Notes: generated from the sequence alone by a model not told the origin. Positions 43,269 through 53,910 are shown, numbered from the stretch's first letter. The stretch: DNA of 64,000 nt from Isoperla grammatica (GCA_945910005.1 OX246747.1:20350686-20414685), one strand, 5' to 3'. Program-made: numbers and translations.

Positions 43269-44211
43269 TTAAAATTTCTTTTTGTTTGTACCTTTCTTAA
43301 AAAACTGAGATGAAGCTAGTGACGCGGGGTCTTGGTCCATCATCTCATCACTGATCAAGTCATCTTCCAGTGATGAAGCGTATGGACTACCGCCTAATGT
43401 GGGGGCCTTGGCAATTGACACATTTTGTTGGGGATGTGCAGGTAGTATCTTCATGGTAATCAAGTCCGCAAACCCGGCAAGTAGGCGCATTGTTACAATG
43501 GTTTTTTGTATGACCAAATCTTTGGCAGGTAAAACATCTCATGGGATTTGGTACGTACGTTTTAACGTCCAGGATGTGGAAACCAGCAACTATTTTGTTC
43601 GGGAGTTTGGGGGTTCTGAAGGTGAGAATAATTGTGGCGGTTGGCTTTAGTTGACCATCAATGCGTGATTTGATACGGTACAAATCAATAACACCTTGGG
43701 AGGCAAGTTCATCTTTTATCTCATCATCGCTTGCGTACAATAAATCGGGACATCTTATGACTCCCTTAGATGTGTTTAAGCTGGTGTGAGGCTTAACCGA
43801 GATGTTGTAGCGGTTACCAAATGACGTTGCTTTGGATAATAGTTTTGATTGTTTATCAGAATTCGTTTCCACTAGAATAGTGCCATTACGTAGTTTTCTG
43901 GCATTTTTCACGGTGCCTGCAATACATTGAAGAGCTTTGACGATTACGAAAGGCGACTCTGTAAGAAAGGATTTATCGTCCTCTCGTTGAATAACAAAAA
44001 ATCGTGGCTGAGTTTCAGTAGAAGTAAATGATTTGAGAACGGTATCTAGCGTGATCGGGGTGTCAAACAAAGATCGGGGACGTTTGTTGCTTTTATTAGC
44101 GTGGGTGTATGATATTGAAGGGGGAGGGGGGTTCCCAGGGGCGTGGTTTGTGCTGGAAGCCATAGTTGAATGGGGACAACCTACAAAAGTTTCCCGGAAT
44201 GACAGACTCAA
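43269..44211 (-). pseudogene. LINE ORF1, Gag-like zinc-knuckle protein
   Basis: A 274-codon frame with two complete knuckles, CFTCQRFGHTKNHC and CRVCGLDYHEDTTC, and the start of a third, CVNCQGPH. After that a stop follows in this frame. The acidic C-terminus (SSLEDDLISDEMMDQD) is found in the next frame, down to a stop at 43269, so a small deletion has fused or shifted the end. ORF1 proteins bind the element's RNA. Confidence 0.8.
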
Positions 44212-44215
44212 CTAA

Positions 44216-44508
44216 CCCGTGTTGGTTCTACCACATAGGGCCTTGTAAACGGAACAGGGTCTATTTTATGGAGCAGCTAGACATGACAACATACACCGTT
44301 CATGAAGAAGAGCCAGTTAACGATTTCTGCGTGCATCAGGAGGTATGTAGAAAGTGCTAATTTCACGTACGGATGGGACACAGACGCAATCGCCCTTCTA
44401 ACAGTGCAGTTGGCCCCCGGCCCTGGGACGGTACCTAGAGGGACCTCCTGCACTGGGCATACAACCGACGCAATCTGTGCCCAAGCCCAAGTGCTGTCAA
44501 ATCAATCA
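44216..44508. other. LINE 5' flank and unit B left flank
   Basis: GC-richer sequence that may include the LINE's 5' UTR near its left edge. It has no recognised element; a segment of CAGTTGGCCCCCGGCCCTGG is locally self-complementary. Confidence 0.35.
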
Positions 44509-46167
44509 GAGAGTCGAATCATAACCTAATCATTGCTGGGGTCGTCATCAGGGGAACAAGCCGTAAACAAACCATTTCGGGAGGGGGGGACTGGTGGGCG
44601 TTTGGATCGCAAAGAGGGCCGGCACGGATGAGGAAGAAGGTGATGAAAGTAAGAAAAGAGAAAAGATGATGAAGACAGAAATGAAAAAAAGGATGATTAA
44701 AGAAGTGCACGAGAGCCCTCTTTGCGGGCACCGGTCACCACGAGGAGGGACCCACCTCGACCGGTTCGTTGCTTTTTAAGTGGATGATATCGTCCTTGAT
44801 GTAGGTAAGCCTAAAAATTATTTTATTTAGAAATGTTAATAAACATTATGTTGCCTACACATTTTTGTTGTACGTACGTTTAGTCTTGCATTAACTCAAC
44901 GGATCTCTCATTTTCTTTTGCTGAAGGTTCAGTTTCCTTACCAAAAACATAAAACCTCAGTAGTCTTACGTTTTGAGACAAATCGGGGACAATTGGGTGT
45001 TCCAAAAGCTTTTTTTTTAGACACTAGGGGCAGAAATCTGGGACAATCCCCGTTTTCTGGGACGTCTGGGACACCTTGTACAGAAACTTAATATTGCGTG
45101 AAAAAAAGGTTCAATTTTTTCGACCGTTTCTCCGAAGGTCGCTGCCCTCCCCTTACACACGTTGCTCACAGAACAGGTTGAGTGAGATGGTCACTCCTTC
45201 AACCCTCTCCATTCACCGTTATCCAGTCGTGCAATAACCTGCAACTAGTTGACACTCATCTTGTAGTAACGTAAGTGGTCGTGTTTGATTTTGCGTGTTT
45301 TGTCTTCAGTTTTCTGTGCTATTAATATTTCAAGAGTGCTATGTATAACAAGTTTCATATAATTTAAGTAAATATATCCGACGTTGAAAGTGATGGTGAT
45401 GAGAGTGACTAGCTGCCAAGCTGGAGTTGTTTACTCGTATTTCGTAATTCCTAGTATAATGAAAAAATGGGTTCATAATAAAAAAGCAATATAAAGATGA
45501 TGTAGTGTTAAAATAGCGCGCTTCATTTTCTGTGTAGTGCAAAATTAATGTAGCGAAGCTACATTTAAAAGAACTACCGCTACTATGGAGGTTGTTTTGG
45601 GGGTTATTTAATGAGATTCGTTGCTTTTTAAATGGATGATATTGTCCTTGATGTAGGTAAGCCTAAAAATTATTTTATTTAGAAATGTTAATTAATATTA
45701 TGTTGCCTACACATTTTTGTTGTACGTACGTTTAGTCTTGCATTAACTCAACGGATCTCTCATTTTCTTTTGCTGAAGGTTCAGTTTCCTTACCAAAAAC
45801 ATAAAACCTCAGTAGTCTTACGTTTTGAGACAAATCGGGGACAATTGGGTGTTCCGAAAGCTTTTTATTGAGACACTTGTGGCAGAAATCTGGGACAATC
45901 CTGGTTTTCTGGGACGGATGGTCACCCTACCCCCAATTGAACAAGGTGATATTTCATTAAATTCCTAGCCCTAATAATAACAGTTATAATATTATTCTGA
46001 AACTCATTTCCAACTATATCATGTTGAGTGGTTGTTGCCCACCCATGTCTAGGTCATGAAACTGTCAGTGATTAATAATAATAATAACAATAATTTAATA
46101 ATAATAAAATGTAGGCCTATCTGTAGGCTAAGTAATCATGTAGCTTACATGTTTGTTTTTCGAATAG

Positions 46168-46444
46168 GATTCGGCCTCAAACACAACGCGAGATCAACAT
46201 GTTTCGTATATGCACGACAGTTACCACAAACATGCCACAAGTAACCATGAGTGGTCACAGGTCATGTACGTATGACTATGTCTTTGACATGCCTGTGACA
46301 CAAAAAGAAATATATGAAGCATGCGTGTCAAATTTATTCAATGGTGCTCTAGAAGGGAACAATACAAATGTTCTTGCGTACGGGCAAACAGGTTCCGGAA
46401 AGACGTATACTATGGGCACAGGGTTTCAATGGAAGAAATCTGAA
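46168..46444 (+). pseudogene. Kinesin-4 type motor exon, copy 3 (frame intact)
   Basis: Same exon as at 12920-13196, open throughout, with acceptor CGAATAG and P-loop GQTGSGKT. It has several private replacements (VTTNMPQVTM, EGNNTNVL for EGYNATVL) at positions conserved in kinesins, which suggests relaxed selection. Confidence 0.7.
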
Positions 46445-46676
46445 GTATAAGTAAAAGTATATAAGTATAAGTATTCAAGGGGCGGCTCTAGTTCATTCAT
46501 ATTGACGGCTAGATTGGGAAGAACAGCACAAGCAACTATACCATGCTGGACAGTCGTTAGTGCCAGACCAATCAGTACGTCAAACTCCCGACTGTGGATG
46601 GGGTAACTTTTTGAGGGGGGTGGGGAAGCTCCTCAATAGCGCTTGGCAAATCATTAACACTATTGATTGAAACCCC

Positions 46677-46805
46677 ACAAATAAAGATCAATCGAGTAGA
46701 ATCGTCAACTTTTTCTACCATCTTACTACGATTATCCTTATTGAGCGTGATAAACACACGCTGTCACCACCACTGTGTTATTTACAGCGATCGATCCTTA
46801 TTTGT
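46677..46805 (-). mobile_element. 129-bp TIR element, left arm B
   Basis: Mirror of the copy at 47884-48012; ends ACAAATAAAGATCAATCG and CGATCGATCCTTATTTGT. Confidence 0.6.
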
Positions 46806-47117
46806 GTTGGCATAAGAATTTGAAGCTGAAGGCGTTGAATTGAAATTAACAAATTTAAACTAAAAATACCGGTTTGTTACGAATCTAACTTCAGCAACCT
46901 TTTTGGTTTTGTGTTTAATACACTCCGAGGGACACCAAATGTTGGTGAACGGCTCGTATGCTGGCCGCGTTCCAATGTTTGCCCAGCAGCCCAGTATAAA
47001 AAAAATGTGTCCTCAAGTCATTTGCCATGACATCCTTTCCCCATTACATTGATCCCTAGCCTAGGTATATACTAGACCTAAGCATTCGTGTCCTACATTC
47101 GTGCATTACGTGTCCTA

Positions 47118-47774
47118 CGTGCCACGCCATTTGGGGTATAGCAAGGATTATCGCCACCAAAACGCCCCAAATAATCCTGCTGACTCTGCCCCTTATATTA
47201 TGTCGTACCACGCCGGAAGACATAAAGCGGCTACACATGTACAACCGCTACATATTAAAATTGGGTGAAAAACGTAAATATGCACTTTTTACTCATTTAT
47301 TATCACCTTTGACAAATGATTTTCCTTTCGTGTTATCTGCATATATAACTTGCAGACGCCAATGTACGAGCTATAAGTTAAACGTGCACAAGCTCTTTCT
47401 AACGCCAAGCGATACGCCGAACGAGGCCTACTATGAGATGTAAGGAACCATGACAAATAAGTATATACATACAAGTTTGAGTTTGAGTTAATTGGGTTTA
47501 AGGGCGCTTCAACCAGTTAGGTCATTTTGCGCCACCAAGATAATGTAACTCGTTACTTATTGTTTTATTAAATGATTGATTAATGGGGCTTAACGTCTCA
47601 TATTTATGCAAACAAATAATGTAAGGGTGAAATTCAAGAATGAAGGCCTACAACAAAATGTTTTATTTCATTCATATTGGGCACGGGAGCAACCGGCGGC
47701 CAGATGGCAAACATTGGAACGCGGCCAGCATAAGAGCACTTCACCAACATTTGGTGTCCCTCGGAGTGTATTAA
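47118..47774 (+). pseudogene. SGNH-hydrolase paralogue, exons 3-5, unit B
   Basis: Same pieces as 11800-12455: exon 3 to 47273 with intact donor, exon 4 at 47356-47439 (frame broken at its start), exon 5 at 47673-47774 with HIGHGSNRRPDGKHWN. Decay marks are shared with unit A, so the paralogue was already dead when the unit was duplicated. Confidence 0.7.
47496..47612 (-). mobile_element. Short family D repeat plus SINE-A 3' scrap, unit B
   Basis: Counterpart of 12176-12293, hairpin GGCGC (47513-47517)/GCGCC (47529-47533). Confidence 0.55.
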
Positions 47775-47883
47775 ACACAAAACCAAAAAGGTTGCTGAAG
47801 TTAGATTCGTAACAAACCGGTATTTTTAGTCTAAATTTGTTAATTTCAATTCAACGCCTTCAGCTTCAAATTGTTATGCCAAA

Positions 47884-48012
47884 ACAAATAAGGATCGTTC
47901 GCTGTAAATAACACGGTGGTGGTGACAGCGTGTGTTTATCACGCTCAATAAGGATAATCGTAGTAAGATGGTAGAAAAAGTTGACGATTCTACTCGATCG
48001 ATCTTTATTTGT
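47884..48012 (+). mobile_element. 129-bp TIR element, right arm B
   Basis: Same element as 12565-12693; one end reads ACAAATAAGGATCGTTCG. Confidence 0.6.
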
Positions 48013-48241
48013 GGGGTTTCAATCAATAGGGTTAATGATTTGCCAAGCGCTATTGAGGAGCTTCCCCCCCCCCCCCCTCAAAAAGTTACCCCATCCACAG
48101 TCGGGAGTTTGACGTACTGATTGGTCTGGCACTAACGACTGTCCAGCACGTGATAGTTGCTTGTGCTGTTCTTCCCAATCTGGCAGTCAATATGAATGAA
48201 CCAGAGCCGCCCCTTGAATACTTATATACTTTTACTTATAC

Positions 48242-48518
48242 TTCAGATTTCGTGCATTGAAACCCTGTGCCCATAGTAGACGTCTTTCCGGAACCTGTTT
48301 GCCCGTACGCAAGAACCGTTGCATTGTACCCTTCCAGAGCACTATTGACTAAATTTGACACGCATGCTTCATATATTTCTTGTTGTGTCACAGGCATGTC
48401 AAAGACATAGTCATAAGTACATGACCTGACACCACTTATGGTAACTTGTGGCTTGTTTGCGGTAACTGTCGTGCATATACGACACATGTTGATCTCACGT
48501 TGTGTTTGAGGCCGAATC
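48242..48518 (-). pseudogene. Kinesin-4 type motor exon, copy 4 (frame intact)
   Basis: Minus-strand frame open across the exon, with [17 protein letters not shown] and [15 protein letters not shown]; the Tyr after the P-loop has become Ser. Otherwise closest to copy 2. Confidence 0.7.
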
Positions 48519-49101
48519 CTATTCGAAAAACAAACATGTAAGCTACATCATTACTTAGCCTACAGATAGGCCTACATATTATTATTATTAAATAATTGTT
48601 ATTATTATTATTAATCACTGACAGTTTCATGACCTAGACAAGGGTGGGCAACAACCACTCAACATGACATAGTTGGAAATGAGTTTCAGAATAATATTAT
48701 TACTGTTATTATTAGGGCTAGGAATTTAATGAAATATCATATTGTTCAATTGGGGGTAAGGTGACCATCCGTCCCAGAAAACCGGGATTGTCCCAGATTT
48801 CTGCCCCTAGTGTCTAAAAAAAATGCTTTCGGAACACCCAATTGTCCCCGATTTGTCTCAAAACGTAAGACTACAGAGGTTTTATGTTTTTGGTAAGGAA
48901 ACTGAACCTTCAGCAAAAGAAAATGAGAGATCCGTTGAGTCAATGCAAGACTAAACGGACGTACAGCAAAAATGTGTAGGAAACATAATGTTAATTAACA
49001 TTTCTAAATAAAATAATTTTTAGGCTTACCTACATCAAGGACGATATCATCCACTTAAAAAGCAACGAATATCATTAAATAACCTCCAAAACAACCTCCA
49101 T

Positions 49102-49480
49102 GATGATTGATTAATGGGGCTTAACGTCTCATATTTATGCAACGATGGCTAATCGAGACGATGAGCGGGTGATAATGAAGATGAGAAAGATGATAATGAA
49201 GAATAAAGCAACATCCGAATCAGATCCATTGTACGTCGCGTGAGTCGTCATACGGGAGTCCAGCAAGGGAGGGCAGGGCCAAGTGGGAGGAGAAATATTC
49301 AATGGAACAGTGGGGGGAAGGGGATTGAGGGTGTGGACTGCACTTCGTCTGACTTCTCCTCCTCGACCAGTCTGGCTTGGGTGGCCCTACCAGAAGCATA
49401 CGCTTCCGCCGGCATAGCTCTCGGGATCAACAAAGCACGCAAACCTGCCCACCACGATAAGGTGGCAGTCCCTGGGCAGG
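49102..49480 (-). mobile_element. SINE-A reference copy, full length, empty site known
   Basis: Flanked by AACAACCTCCAT at 49090-49101 and 49481-49492. The empty target survives in the other arm (about 45590-45605), so both ends are fixed: 379 bp, 5' terminus at 49480. The module can pair as follows. P1 is 49480-49474 with 49450-49444. P2 is 49471-49466 with 49340-49335. P3 is 49465-49462 with 49455-49452. RNA CGAA lies at 49347-49344, just before the second P2 strand. The 3' hairpin CGTCTC/GAGACG lies near 49125-49160. I see no A/B-box promoter. Confidence 0.9.
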
Positions 49481-49823
49481 AACAACCTCCATAGTAGCGG
49501 TAGTTCTTTTAAATGTAGCTTTGCTACATTTGCACTACACAGAAAATGAAGCGCGCTATTTTAACACTAGAGCATCTTTTTATTGCTTTTATATTATGAA
49601 CCCATTTTCTCATTTTACTAGGAATTACGAAATACGAGTAAACAACTCCAGCTTGGCAGCTAGTCACTCTCATCACCATCACTATCAACGTCGGATAAAT
49701 TTACTTAAATTATATGAAATTTGTTATACATAGCACTCTTGAAATATTAATAGCACAGGAAACTGAAGACAAAACACGCAAAATCAAACACGACCACTTA
49801 CGTTACTACAAGATGAGTGTCAA

Positions 49824-50267
49824 CTAGTTGCAAGTCAATCCTGCGTGATACAAGAATATGGGATCGGCTAGACGCTTTTTGTTGAAACGCCAAACCACCT
49901 CGGAATCTAAGCCTAAGGATGGTGGGCGAGCTAAGCCTTTCCAGTTGACTCGGTCATTGGACCATTGGCCCTCTGCCGTACCGTCTATACCGAGCCCCTT
50001 GAGCATGTTGTCTAGCAGGATCGACCGCCTATTGGTCTCGGGAAGAAGGGGCACCCTCTTGCCGGAAAGCGGGCGGCGGTAGAAAAGCGCCGGTGGCCAG
50101 GGTTCAGGACCCGGAATCTGCATTTCCCCACGGAACCGGAGGCTGCAAAATGCCTGGATCCTGTTTTCGTTGATTTTCAGGGCCCCCTGAGTGCGACCGA
50201 GAAGCCCATCAAAACCCTCCAGTTGGTCGACTCCCAGCCACTCGGTCCCAACAAGGAGGTCTCCCAA
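49824..50267 (-). CDS. Conserved 147-codon frame, unrecognised (unit B)
   Basis: Same frame as 14730-15173. Replacements such as NEW to TEW, SFC to AFC and HPLSGKW to RPLSGKR are frequent, while length and openness are kept. That is weak evidence for coding at best. Confidence 0.35.
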   Translation of the reverse strand: MGDLLVGTEWLGVDQLEGFDGLLGRTQGALKINENRIQAFCSLRFRGEMQIPGPEPWPPALFYRRPLSGKRVPLLPETNRRSILLDNMLKGLGIDGTAEGQWSNDRVNWKGLARPPSLGLDSEVVWRFNKKRLADPIFLYHAGLTCN

Positions 50268-50275
50268 CGTTTAAT

Positions 50276-50303
50276 TAATAATAATATATATAATAATATA
50301 AAA

Positions 50304-50344
<41 letters not shown>
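50276..50344. repeat. AAT/TA microsatellite, unit B
   Basis: Longer version of the tract at 15180-15240. Confidence 0.8.
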
Positions 50345-50345
<1 letters not shown>

Positions 50346-50756
50346 TCGAAAATAAAAACTACTCCAAACGGCATGCGTGGCCGGGTTGTGGAAAGCACTG
50401 TTGTGCTAGGGGATTGTGTCATTGCCAGTTCATCCTCTAGCACATTCAGTTTCAGCTTCAGTGAGGGAAGTGTCTCAAACGTGCCCGATGCAGACGGCTG
50501 TGGCAATGTGGTGCAGTCATCTTCCTCCCCTAAACCACCACTGGCACCGCCACTGGTAACTCAGCTCCCTGCTCAGCGAAAGTGCTATGTTCTTTAGATT
50601 GTTTATTTCTGTTGTCTGAAGAACATGTCTCTTGCAACAAAGCATGGGAAGAATATTAAAAAACATTATTGCTTGTGCTGTTTCATCTGTCAGGTTGCTG
50701 TCTACATGAAGCAATACACATAATATAGAAAATTATAGAGATGAGGTCTAAAGCTA

Positions 50757-50948
50757 GAACACATAAGAGGGAAAGAAGGATAGGAGTCAACAGCTTACCG
50801 CGTTCTCTGGTGACCAACACGGTGTTCGAAACGTCCACAACATTATTTTTATACTCGTGTTTTTGTTTGTGTTTTTCTTCTCTACGAGGCCCGCCTTAGG
50901 GTTTCAGGTAAGCTGTTAGCTCTTATCCATCTTTCCCTCTCATGTACA
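50757..50948. mobile_element. MITE, unit B copy with shortened left end
   Basis: Counterpart of 15653-15867; the left inverted repeat stops at AACAGCTTACC, where unit A continues with TGAAACCCTTAGGCAGGCC. Confidence 0.65.
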
Positions 50949-50966
50949 TATCAAAGCTTACCTGAA

Positions 50967-51226
50967 GATTGATTGATTAATGGGGCTTAACGTCTCATAT
51001 TTATGCAACTATGGCTAATCGAGACGATGAGCGGGTGATAATGAAGATGAGAAAGATGATGATGAAGAATAAAGCCACATCCGAATCAGATCCATTGTAC
51101 GTTGCGTAAGTCGTCATACGGGAGTCCAGCAAGGGAGGGCAGGGCCAAGTGGGAGGAGAAATATTCAGTGGGACAGTTTGGGGGAAAGGGACAGGGTCTC
51201 CTTTTGTCGCCTCTTACGACTAGCAG
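50967..51226 (-). mobile_element. SINE-A type III, present only in unit B
   Basis: Inserted between GCTTACCTGAA and AAATAGTAG; unit A reads GCTTACCTAAATAGTAG without it. The 5' module is the TCGCCTCTTACGACTAGCAG type, here truncated. It postdates the duplication. Confidence 0.8.
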
Positions 51227-51548
51227 AAATAGTAGTAAGTAGTAAGAATGGTAGAAAGATTAAACAACCACATTTATAAAGGACAACACAAGGTTATCTA
51301 TTTCGGAGGCTTTCACGGCCGAAGTCAACTATATTATCGTGGTTTTCCGGGTACAACCATGTCAAAAGGTGGAACGAATGTTCTATTCTGTTTTAAGAGA
51401 ATGTCGGCCGAATGTTCATTCTCTCGTGACGAGTGTAGTTATGGAAACGTGCGTGTATGCCTAGCTGCATTTCCTAAGGGTCCATGGACGAAGCTACTAC
51501 TATGACTATGACAATGAGATACCTTGTTATGAGTTCTTCTAAATAATG

Positions 51549-51610
51549 AATGAATGAATTGTTGGATGTTTAACGGCGCGTAAACAACTTGGTTATTTGC
51601 GCCTCTTCGG
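51549..51610 (-). mobile_element. Short hairpin element with (GAAT)n end
   Basis: GAATGAATGAATTG then GTTTAACGGCGCG, a loop with GGTTATTT, and GCGCC. The hairpin stem is GGCGC (51575-51579)/GCGCC (51599-51603). It is absent from the matching place in unit X copy 1 (about 29255). Confidence 0.55.
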
Positions 51611-51616
51611 AATAAA

Positions 51617-51720
51617 CCTCATTGATTGTTGATCGATAATTGGGCTGAATGTCTTATATTTTTGGAACTTGGCTAATCAAGACGATGAGTGTGTGATAAT
51701 GAAGATGAAATGTGGGGCTC
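51617..51720 (-). mobile_element. SINE-A type II, 3' fragment
   Basis: Hairpin stem GTCTT/AAGAC (paired change). Absent from unit X copy 1. Confidence 0.65.
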
Positions 51721-51803
51721 TTGGAATTATTATTCTGAAGTTTAGATGCACCATCTTGTATTCCTTAGACAAACTCGTCTGTACCGACCAGATAGAGACC
51801 CGT

Positions 51804-53714
51804 GAGTCTACCCTGGTTGCGAGGTGGGAGGAAATACGGGAGAGGCCACGGGATAGATACCTGCTCCAGGATGCCGCCATACAAAGGAGTGAGTCTACCC
51901 TGGTTGCGGGGTGGGAGGAAATACGGGAGAGGCCACGGGATAGATACCTGCTCCAGGATGCCGCCATACAAAGGAGTGAGTCTACCCTGGTTGCGAGGTG
52001 GGAGGAAATACGGGAGAGGCCACGGGATAGATACCTGCTCCAGGATGCCGCCATACGAAGGAGTGAGTCTACCCTGGTTGCGAGGTGGGAGGAAATACGG
52101 GAGAGGCCACGGGATAGATACCTGCTCCAGGATGCCGCCATACAAAGGAGTGAGTCTACCCTGGTTGCGAGGTGGGAGGAAATACGAGAGAGGCCACGGG
52201 ATAGATACCTGCTCCAGGATGCCGCCATACAAAGGAGTGAGTCTACCCTGGTTGCGAGGTGGGAGGAAATACGGGAGAGGCCACGGGATAGATACCTGCT
52301 CCAGGATGCCGCCATACGAAGGAGTGAGTCTACCCTGGTTGCGAGGTGGGAGGAAATACGAGAGAGGCCACGGGATAGATACCTGCTCCAGGATGCCGCC
52401 ATACGAAGGAGTGAGTCTACCCTGGTTGCGAGGTGGGAGGAAATACGGGAGAGGCCACGGGATAGATACCTGCTCCAGGATGCCGCCATACGAAGGAGTG
52501 AGTCTACCCTGGTTGCGAGGTGGGAGGAAATACGGGAGAGGCCACGGGCTAGATACCTGCTCCACGATGGCGCCATACGAAGGAGTGAGTCTACCCTGGT
52601 TGCGAGGTGGGAGGAAATACGAGAGAGGCCACGGGATAGAAACCTGCTCCAGGATGCCGCCATACGAAGGAGTGAGTCAACCCTGGTTGCGAGGTGGGAG
52701 GAAATACGGGAGAGGCCACGGGATAGATACCTGCTCCAGGATGCCGCCATACGAAGGAGTGAGTCTACCCTGGTTGCGAGGTGGGAGGAAATACGGGAGA
52801 GGCCACGGGATAGATACCTGCTCCAGGATGCCGCCATACGAAGGAGTGAGTCTACCCTGGTTGCGAGGTGGGAGGAAATACGGGAGAGGCCACGGGATAG
52901 ATACCTGCTCCAGGATGCCGCCATACGAAGGAGTGAGTCTACCCTGGTTGCGAGGTGGGAGGAAATACGGGAGAGGCCACGGGATAGAAACCTGCTCCAG
53001 GATGCCGCCATACGAAGGAGTGAGTCTACCCTGGTTGCGAGGGGGGAGGAAATACGAGAGAGGCCACGGGATAGAAACCTGCTCCAGGATGCCGCCATAC
53101 GAAGGAGTGAGTCTACCCTGGTTGCGAGGTGGGAGGAAATACGGGAGAGGCCACGGGATAGATACCTGCTCCAGGATGCCGCCATACGAAGGAGTGAGTC
53201 TACCCTGGTTGCGAGGTGGGAGGAAATACGAGAGAGGCCACGGGATAGATACCTGCTCCAGGATGCCGCCATACGAAGGAGTGAGTCTACCCTGGTTTCG
53301 AGGTGGGAGGAAATACGGGAGAGGCCACGGGATAGATACCTGCTCCAGGATGCCGCCATACGAAGGAGTGAGTCTACCCTGGTTGCGAGGTGGGAGGAAA
53401 TACGAGAGAGGCCACGGGATAGATACCTGCTCCAGGATGCCGCCATACGAAGGAGTGAGTCTACCCTGGTTGCGAGGTGGGAGGAAATACGGGAGAGGCC
53501 ACGGGATAGATACCTGCTCCAGGATGCCGCCATACGAAGGAGTGAGTCTACCCTGGTTGCGAGGTGGGAGGAAATACGGGAGAGGCCACGGGATAGATAC
53601 CTGCTCCAGGATGCCGCCATACGAAGGAGTGAGTCTACCCTGGTTGCGAGATAGTAGGAAATACGGGAGAGGCCACGGGATAGATACCTGCTCCAGGATG
53701 CCGCCATACGAAGG
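51804..53714 (+). repeat. 87-bp minisatellite array 2, 22 units
   Basis: The same unit as array 1. The helical frame (STLVARWEEIRERPRDR) is open from a leader (DQIETRE) through all units until GCGAGATAG in the last one. Variants private to this array are ACAAAGG for ACGAAGG in early units and ACGAGAG for ACGGGAG in many units. The sister array has other variants, so each array has been homogenised on its own. Confidence 0.9.
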
Positions 53715-53910
53715 GCCAATGAGCATCTGGCCCAAGGTAGACTCAAAACAGTAGGATTATTAAACCGCATAACTCGCGTAGATGACAACCATTTCGGGAA
53801 CTCCTTTCGTCGCCTCTTACAACTAGCAGAGTCACTCTGGGCCGTATTCTTCCCCGGGCCCTGACGGGTATCAACAAACAACATTAATTCAACTCATATA
53901 AATCATGAAG
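53715..53910 (+). pseudogene. Tail of array 2
   Basis: Same as 31105-31303: ANEHLAQGRLKTVGLLNRI and RRLLQLAESLWAVFFPGP, followed here by TGA where copy 1 has CGA-type codons. It includes the type-III SINE module. Confidence 0.4.

Larger units (their letters stand above)
39477..44215 (-). mobile_element. Jockey/I-like LINE with ORF1 and ORF2, inactivated
   Basis: Read on the minus strand: ORF1 (44211-43387), ORF2 endonuclease (43228-42164), linker (42222-42007), reverse transcriptase (41985-40615), RNase H (40882-40136 and 40117-39743) and a C-terminal tail. It ends with a hairpin GGCA (39507-39510)/TGCC (39531-39534) and a (TAA)n tail. The domain order EN-RT-RNase H with a zinc-knuckle ORF1 is that of I/jockey-group LINEs, which copy themselves by target-primed reverse transcription. 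At least four frame breaks make this copy inactive. It is the only near-complete LINE here and a candidate helper family for the SINEs. Confidence 0.85.
45238..46990 (+). repeat. Unit B inverted repeat, left arm
   Basis: Reverse complement of 47680-49830, except that the right arm has a SINE-A insertion. At about 45590-45605 it keeps the uninterrupted SINE target (CTACTATGGAGGTTGTTTTG), the empty site of that insertion. It holds one kinesin exon and one TIR element. Confidence 0.85.
47680..49830 (-). repeat. Unit B inverted repeat, right arm
   Basis: Reverse complement of 45238-46990, interrupted by the SINE-A at 49102-49480. Confidence 0.85.
44509..51420 (+). repeat. Duplicated unit B (inverted repeat plus right flank)
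   Basis: This is the counterpart of unit A (10041-16062). It contains an additional left-arm stretch (45061-45610) that mirrors the sequence right of the SINE-A in the right arm. A type-III SINE-A at 50967-51226 is missing from unit A. Its inverted repeat (45238-46990 against 47680-49830) is therefore longer than that of unit A. Confidence 0.85.
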
